NCBI GenBank assembly: GCA_035456465.1
Contig: DATIDD010000033.1
Span: 1-64,000, forward strand
Origin: DATHTC01 sp035456465
GTDB lineage: Bacteria; Actinomycetota; Thermoleophilia; Gaiellales; Gaiellaceae
Length of the DNA: 64,000 nt
Direction: 5' to 3'
Both the position numbers and the translations under genes were made by a program. Shown here one piece after another: positions 58,645 to 64,000 of this stretch (position 1 is its first letter; every line of letters starts with the position of its first letter). The notes under the pieces were generated by a model. That model was not told where the DNA came from and made no database searches. It saw only the letters and a list, made by a program, of their open reading frames with translations.

Positions 58645-59358
58645 CGCTGCGACCGCGCCGTCGAGCACGAGGAGCCCGTCGCGCTCGAGCGCCCGGACCG
58701 CCTCGAGGTCGAGCTCGGCGAGTGGGCGCGGCCCCGCGGCGACGAGCCGCAGCGTCCGCGCGCGGCGCTGGCGGAACGAGCCCTCGAGCGGACCCTGCCG
58801 GCGCACGGGCTCGAAGCGCGACCCGCGGGACGGGCACTCCGCCGCGAGCGGGCAGGCGTGGCACCGGGGAACGCGTGCCAGGCACACGGTCGCGCCGAGG
58901 TCGAACAGCGCCTGGACCGCGCGCGGCGAGAACTCGCCGCCGGTGCGCTCGAGGATCCGCCGCACGTTCGTGTCGACCGGCAGCACGGGTTCGCCCCAGG
59001 CCTGGTTGCGCACCGCGTCGGCGGTGTAGGGCCCGACGCCCGGCAGCTCGGTGAGGTCGGCGGGCCAGCCGGAGGACGCGACGACGCTGGCGGCGCGGTG
59101 GAGGTTGAGCCCGCGCCGGTTGTAGCCGAGCCCCTGCCAGGCCCGGATCACGTCGCCGGGAGAGGCGGCCGCGAGCGCGTGCACGTCCGGCCAGCGCTGC
59201 ATCCATTCCGTCCACCGCGGCACGACGCGTGCCACCTGCGTCTGCTGCAGCATCACCTCGCTGACGAGGATCGCGTACGGGTCGCGCGTGCGCCGCCACG
59301 GGAGGTCCCGGCCGTGCTCGCGGAACCACGCGAAGAGCGCCGTCTCCTGCGTGCTCAC
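58633..59358 (-). CDS. mutY: A/G-specific adenine glycosylase (compact MutY)
   Basis: Removes adenine mispaired with 8-oxoguanine. The 241 residues show DLPWRRTRDPYAILVSEVMLQQTQVARVV with catalytic Glu34, the helix-hairpin-helix ELPGVGPYTA at 104-113, catalytic Asp129 in VDTNVRRIL and the iron-sulfur cysteines 159, 166, 169 and 175 (CX6CX2CX5C). The NUDIX-like C-terminal domain of about 110 residues that recognises 8-oxoguanine in E. coli MutY is absent; only a short winged-helix-like tail follows. The GTG overlaps the phosphatase stop (GTGA). Confidence 0.88.
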   Translation of the reverse strand: MSTQETALFAWFREHGRDLPWRRTRDPYAILVSEVMLQQTQVARVVPRWTEWMQRWPDVHALAAASPGDVIRAWQGLGYNRRGLNLHRAASVVASSGWPADLTELPGVGPYTADAVRNQAWGEPVLPVDTNVRRILERTGGEFSPRAVQALFDLGATVCLARVPRCHACPLAAECPSRGSRFEPVRRQGPLEGSFRQRRARTLRLVAAGPRPLAELDLEAVRALERDGLLVLDGAVAALPA

Positions 59359-59990
59359 GGCGTCGACCGCCGCGGCGGCGATTCCGCCTGCGCCGTCCCG
59401 GCGAGCGCGTCGATGCGGGACGCCGCCCGCACCAGCGCGTCGCGGTCGAACAGGTACGGCGTCGCGTTCGGGATCGCGTGCGCCGGCGCGTCGAGGTCGT
59501 CCGAGCCGGCCGCCGCGTTGAGCGCGTAGCGGATCGGGATCTCGTGACACACGACCAGGACTGTCCGCTCCGGCCGCGCCGTCAGGAGCCGGAACGCCGA
59601 CGCGTAGCGCCGCGCGGCGTCGTCGAGGCTCTCGCCGCCGGGGAAGGGCGTCTCGCGGTCCTCGTGCTCGCGCTTCCAGGCGCGGTAGTCGTCGATCGAC
59701 GAGCCGTCGAGCTCCCCGACGTCGATGTCGTCGAGCAGCGGCTCGACCTCCGCCCGCACCGCTGCCGACACCGTGCGCGCCGCCAGCGCCAGCTCGGCGG
59801 TCTCGCGCGCGCGCGGGAAGCGCGTGTGCAGGACCAGCTCGAGCGGTACCTGCGCGAGCTGGACGCCGAGCTGCCGCGCCTGCCGGCGTCCCTCCTCGGT
59901 CAGCCCGGCCGGCACGGACGGGTCGCCGTTCACGCGCCGCTCGAGGTTGAGGACGGAGTGCGCGTGGCGGACGAGCACGTACAGCGGCAC
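59355..59990 (-). CDS. Histidine phosphatase (phosphoglycerate-mutase-like)
   Basis: A 211-residue branch-1 histidine phosphatase: LYVLVRHAHSVLNLERRVNGDPSVPAGLTEEGRRQARQLG (catalytic His in RHAH rather than the usual RHG), HTRFPRARETAELAL, the acid-region Glu in VGELDGSS, and the second catalytic His in VVCHEIPIRYALN. The substrate is unknown. The GTG follows TAGGCT (59997-60002, minus) by 6 bases. mutY is coupled downstream by GTGA overlap. Confidence 0.88.
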   Translation of the reverse strand: MPLYVLVRHAHSVLNLERRVNGDPSVPAGLTEEGRRQARQLGVQLAQVPLELVLHTRFPRARETAELALAARTVSAAVRAEVEPLLDDIDVGELDGSSIDDYRAWKREHEDRETPFPGGESLDDAARRYASAFRLLTARPERTVLVVCHEIPIRYALNAAAGSDDLDAPAHAIPNATPYLFDRDALVRAASRIDALAGTAQAESPPRRSTP

Positions 59991-60098
59991 GCGCCGAGCC
60001 TAGTCGAGCGGGCCTTGCTCGAGCCTTCGGCATGGAGACGACGGCGACGGCGGCGACCGAGCGACATCCGTCACGAGACGCCTGGATAGAGTGGCCGC

Positions 60099-61092
60099 AT
60101 GGCCGTCCGCGTCCGCTTCGCGCCCGCGCCGACGGGGTCGCTGCACCTCGGAAACGCGCTGAGCGCCGTCGCCAACCGCGCGTTCGGCGACTGGCTGCTG
60201 CTGCGCGTCGACGACACCGACGCCGCCCGCAACGTGCCCGGCGGGGAGGAGGCGATCGTCCGCGACCTCGAGTGGCTGGGCGTCCGCTGGGACGAGGGGC
60301 CCGTGCGCCAGAGCGAGCGGCAGCAGCGCTACCGGGATGCCGTCGCCCGACTCGGCGCCGACCGCTTCGACGGGGTCCAGCTGCTGCGCCCGGACGGCAC
60401 CGCGACGTACCACCTCGCGACCGTCGTCGACGACGCCGACTTCGCGATCACGCACGTCGTCCGCGGCAACGACCACCGGCCGAACGAGCGGCTCCACCGC
60501 CGCCTCGCCGAGGCACTGGGCGCGACGCCGCCCGAGTACCTCCACCACGGCCTCCTCCTGGGGCCCGACGGGAAGAAGCTGTCGAAGCGGCACGGGGCGG
60601 CGACGGTGGAGGACCTCCGCGAGACGGGGCTCCCCGCGCAGGCCGTCCGCGCCTACCTCGACGAGCTGGACCTGCCGCGCCACGACGTCCACTTCGACGA
60701 GCGGCGGCTGCGGCGGCTCGCCGTCGACGCGATCGCGGCGATGACCGACGAGGATCTGACCGCGGCCGCGGGGGCGCCGCCCGAGCTGGCCCCGGCGCTT
60801 CGCGGGGCCCGCGACCTCCGCGAGGCGCGCGAGTTCGCCCGCGCGATCCTCGAGCCCGAGCCGGTCGAGCTGCCCGCGAGCGCCGCGCCGACGCTGGAGC
60901 GGTTCGTCGAGCTGCGCGCAGGTGCGAACGGCGGGCTCGACGCGGACGGGGCGAAGGCGATCGTCCGCGAGCTGAAGGCGGTCGGCGGCGACCTCCGCGC
61001 CCTGCGCCTCGCGCTCACGGGGCGCGACCGGGGGCCGGAGCTGTGGACGGTCGTGGCCGCGCTCCCCCGCGACGAGGCGCTGCGGAGGGCCG

Positions 61093-61106
<14 letters not shown>
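60099..61106 (+). CDS. gltX: Glutamyl-tRNA synthetase, unusually short
   Basis: Class I synthetase for tRNA-Glu. HIGH-type motif APAPTGSLHLGNALSA, RVDDTDAARNV, TYHLATVVDDADFAITHVVRGNDH and KMSKS-type KKLSKRHG at 159-166 are present, with GluRS-like TVEDLRETGLPAQAVRAYL and a C-terminal helical domain ending GPELWTVVAALPRDEALRR. At 335 residues it is about 150 shorter than usual. A segment of about 70-75 residues between QSERQQRY and the LLRPDGTATY strand is missing, and the anticodon domain is reduced. A GluQ-RS paralogue is the alternative, but synteny (gltX-cysS) favours GluRS. TAGAGT (60087-60092) lies 6 bases before the ATG. Confidence 0.85.
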
Positions 61107-62360
<1,254 letters not shown>

Positions 62361-62364
<4 letters not shown>

Positions 62365-63077
62365 CGCGCGACCAGGTCTACGGTCGCCGCGCCGTGCGGG
62401 AGCTCCTACGCGGCCGCCGCGAGGCGCTCGAGCTGTGGGCGACCGAGCGGGCGGCCGCGGCGGAGCCGTGGCTGCGCGAGGAGGCGGCCGTCCGGGTGCA
62501 GGTGAAGCCGGAGCGCGAGCTGACGGACGCGGCCGGCACACGGGACCACCAGGGGGTGCTCGCGTGGGCCGAGCCGTACCGGTACGCGGACGGGTGGGAG
62601 CTCGCGGCCGGCGAGCGGCCGCTGCTCGTCTGCCTCGACCAGGTGTCGGACCCGCGCAACCTCGGCGCGGTCGCCCGCAGCGCGGAGGGCGCCGGCGCGA
62701 CCGGCATCGTCGTCCCCGCGCACGGCTCGGCCACCGTCACGCCCGCGGTCTGCCGCTCGTCGGCGGGCGCGGTGGAGCACCTGTCCGTCGCCGTGGTGAC
62801 GAACCTGGCCCGCTACCTCGGCGAGGTGAAGCGCGACGACCTCTGGGTGCACGCCGCCGAGGCCGGGGCGGGGTCGACCCCGATGTGGGACGCCGACCTC
62901 TCCGGCGGCGTCGCGCTCGTGCTCGGCGCCGAGGGCAAGGGGCTGCGGCCGCTCGTGCGCCGCGCCTGCGACGCGGCCGTGTCGATCCCGCTGCGGGGCC
63001 GCGTCGAGTCCCTGAACGTCAGCGTCGCGGCCGCGCTGCTGCTGTACGAGGCGAGACGCCAGCGGGGCGATGGCTGA
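62361..63077 (+). CDS. rlmB: 23S rRNA (guanosine-2'-O-)-methyltransferase RlmB (TrmH/SpoU family)
   Basis: SAM-dependent ribose methyltransferase acting on 23S rRNA (or tRNA). The 238 residues begin QVYGRRAVRELLRGRREALELW (substrate-binding domain) and contain the SPOUT knot motifs LVCLDQVSDPRNLGAVARSAEGAGATGIVVP, ALVLGAEGKGLRPLVRRACD and VSIPLRGRVESLNVSVAAALLLYEARRQR. The GTG overlaps the cysS stop; yacP overlaps its end by 8 bases. The order cysS-rlmB-yacP-sigH is as in Bacillus, except that mrnC is missing. Confidence 0.95.
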
Positions 63078-63501
63078 GCCGACCCTGTACCTGTTCGACG
63101 GCTGGAACCTGCTCAACGCGGGCGGCTACCGTGACCCGGCCGAGCTGCGCGACGCGCTCGCGAGCTTCGTCGCCCTCCGCGGCGCGCGCGGTGTGCTCGT
63201 CCTCGACGGCACCGGCCGTGACGAGACGCTCGGGCCGCTCGAGGTGCGCTGGGCGCCGGACGCCGACACGCTGCTCGAGCGGCTCGCGGCCGAGTCGCGA
63301 GATCGCGAGTCGGTCTGCCTCGTCTCGTCCGACGCCGCGATCCGCGGCACGAGCGGGCAGGAGGTGCGGACGATGAGCTCGCGCGTGTTCCTCGGCGACC
63401 TCGAGGCGGCGGTGCACCGGGAAGAGCACCGCGGCGGGCTCGGCGACCGTCTCGACCCCGAGACGCGCGCGCGCCTCGAGCGGCTTCGCCGCGGCCAGTA
63501 G
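63070..63501 (+). CDS. yacP: NYN-domain ribonuclease-like protein YacP
   Basis: A 143-residue PIN/NYN-fold protein: LYLFDGWNLLNAGGYRDPAELRDALASFVALRGARGVLVLDGTGRD, SVCLVSSDAAIRGTSGQEVRTMSSRVFLGDLE. The acidic residues (D in FDGWN, D in LDGTG, D in SSDAAI) match the metal site of the YacP/Rae1 family, which cleaves mRNA on the ribosome in Bacillus. The ATG overlaps rlmB by 8 bases. Confidence 0.9.
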   Translation: MAEPTLYLFDGWNLLNAGGYRDPAELRDALASFVALRGARGVLVLDGTGRDETLGPLEVRWAPDADTLLERLAAESRDRESVCLVSSDAAIRGTSGQEVRTMSSRVFLGDLEAAVHREEHRGGLGDRLDPETRARLERLRRGQ

Positions 63502-63572
63502 CGCCCGTCGGCGTCGGCGTCACGGCGGGCCGAACATGCGTTCGTATTACGTTGGGTCCCGCGCAAGTGGAC

Positions 63573-63601
63573 TTGTAACCTCTTGGATTCCTTGCTAGCT
63601 T
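63573..63601 (+). promoter_or_regulatory. sigH promoter
   Basis: TTGTAA (63573-63578) and TAGCTT (63596-63601) are separated by 17 bp, a good primary-sigma promoter in a locally AT-richer gap. The leader of about 75 bases contains a GGTCGC/GCGACC hairpin and ends in GGGAGAAAACGAG before the ATG. Confidence 0.65.
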
Positions 63602-63684
63602 GCTCTCAACTTCAGGGTGAGACTTGAGCGGTCGCCGGTTCGCGACCCGTACCGGAATCGCCAGCAATCACGGGAGAAAACGAG

Positions 63685-64000
63685 ATGAGCGCACGCCCGG
63701 CCACCGCCCTCCAGTCGGCCCAGAAGGCTCAACGCGAGCTTGAGGATCTACAGCTGGTGCTTCGCGCTCGCAACGGCAACGGCGTCGCGATGGACGCGCT
63801 GATGCGCCGCTACACCGGCTTCGTCCGGCTCAAGGCCAGCTCGTACTTCCTGGCCGGCGGCGACGGCGACGACCTGATCCAGGAGGGGCTGATCGGCCTC
63901 TACAAGGCCGTGCGCGACTTCCGCCCCGACAAGGAGACGTCCTTCCGCAGCTTCGCCGAGCTGTGCGTCACCCGTCAGATCATCACCGCGATCAAGACGG
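63685..64000 (+). CDS. sigH: RNA polymerase sigma factor, SigH (Spo0H) type (3' partial)
   Basis: The first 105 codons of a sigma-70-family protein that runs off the right edge. After a short N-terminus (MSARPATALQSAQKAQRELED) comes region 1.2/2: QLVLRARNGNGVAMDALMRRYTGFVRLKASSYFLAGGDGDDLIQEGLIGLYKAVRDFRPDKETSFRSFAELCVTRQIITAIKT. This closely follows Firmicutes SigH (YFLIGADREDIVQEGMIGLYKSIRDF, FAELCITRQIITAIKT), and it lies after yacP as in Bacillus. The ATG follows GGGAGAAAA. Confidence 0.9.
   Translation, partial: MSARPATALQSAQKAQRELEDLQLVLRARNGNGVAMDALMRRYTGFVRLKASSYFLAGGDGDDLIQEGLIGLYKAVRDFRPDKETSFRSFAELCVTRQIITAIKT

Noticed and set aside
63502..63684. Possible tRNA in the sigH upstream region (GGTTCGCGACC resembles a T-arm)
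   Set aside because: No acceptor stem, D-arm or anticodon arm can be folded around it; it forms a simple GGTCGC/GCGACC hairpin.

Overview
The window is about 64 kb of very GC-rich, densely coding DNA with many GTG starts. It has no rRNA or tRNA genes, no CRISPR array and no recognisable insertion sequence, and no gene-free stretch longer than about 300 bases. I read it as the chromosome of a deep-branching actinobacterium, probably Thermoleophilia (Gaiellales or Solirubrobacterales type). Reasons: composition, a SARP-type regulator, a DUF2469 protein and CarD, combined with a Firmicutes-like order of housekeeping genes. This placement is inference.

Housekeeping backbone. ftsH, folP, folB, folK, coaX, dus, greA, lysS, clpC, radA, carD, ispD, ispF, gltX, cysS, rlmB, yacP and sigH appear in almost the order of the Bacillus subtilis ftsH-to-sigH region, although clpC is about 32 kb beyond lysS. 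Lineage-specific genes sit between them: pspC and a SARP regulator; a subtilisin-like protease on the opposite strand between folB and folK; a propeller-like secreted protein and YqgE; an ECF sigma/anti-sigma pair; an AsnC regulator with PLP and FMN enzymes; MutY and a histidine phosphatase.

Surface-polysaccharide island, about 13.2-43.4 kb, between lysS and clpC. The first part (13.25-18.2 kb) makes and activates sugars: two SDR epimerases, a DegT aminotransferase, an initiating phosphoglycosyl transferase behind a structured leader, and a nucleotidyltransferase. The second part (25.1-43.4 kb) handles assembly and decoration: glycosyltransferases, an O-antigen ligase/polymerase, a Wzx-like flippase, a second ligase with a TPR tail, a Wzz/BY-kinase fusion, a lipoprotein, a phosphotransferase-fold protein, a deacetylase, a large secreted protein, and an ATP-grasp/FemAB-like/TPP-enzyme trio. 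A 90-residue LPFTG protein lies inside it. Most same-strand genes here are coupled by 4-base GTGA overlaps.

Regulatory module, 18.4-25.1 kb, inside the island. A 983-residue ATPase/LuxR regulator lies between two operons. Each operon is preceded by the same roughly 60 bp element with three ATCAGGGT-like boxes at matching spacing. I regard this as the best candidate for an undescribed regulatory system in the window.

Expression signals. At least sixteen genes have a TANNNT hexamer ending exactly 6-8 bases before the start codon, which implies widespread leaderless transcription. This helps choose starts for dinB, asnC and others, and exposes two genes (the O-antigen ligase at 26.3-27.7 kb and the ATP-grasp gene at 39.6 kb) whose conserved N-termini have no canonical start codon.
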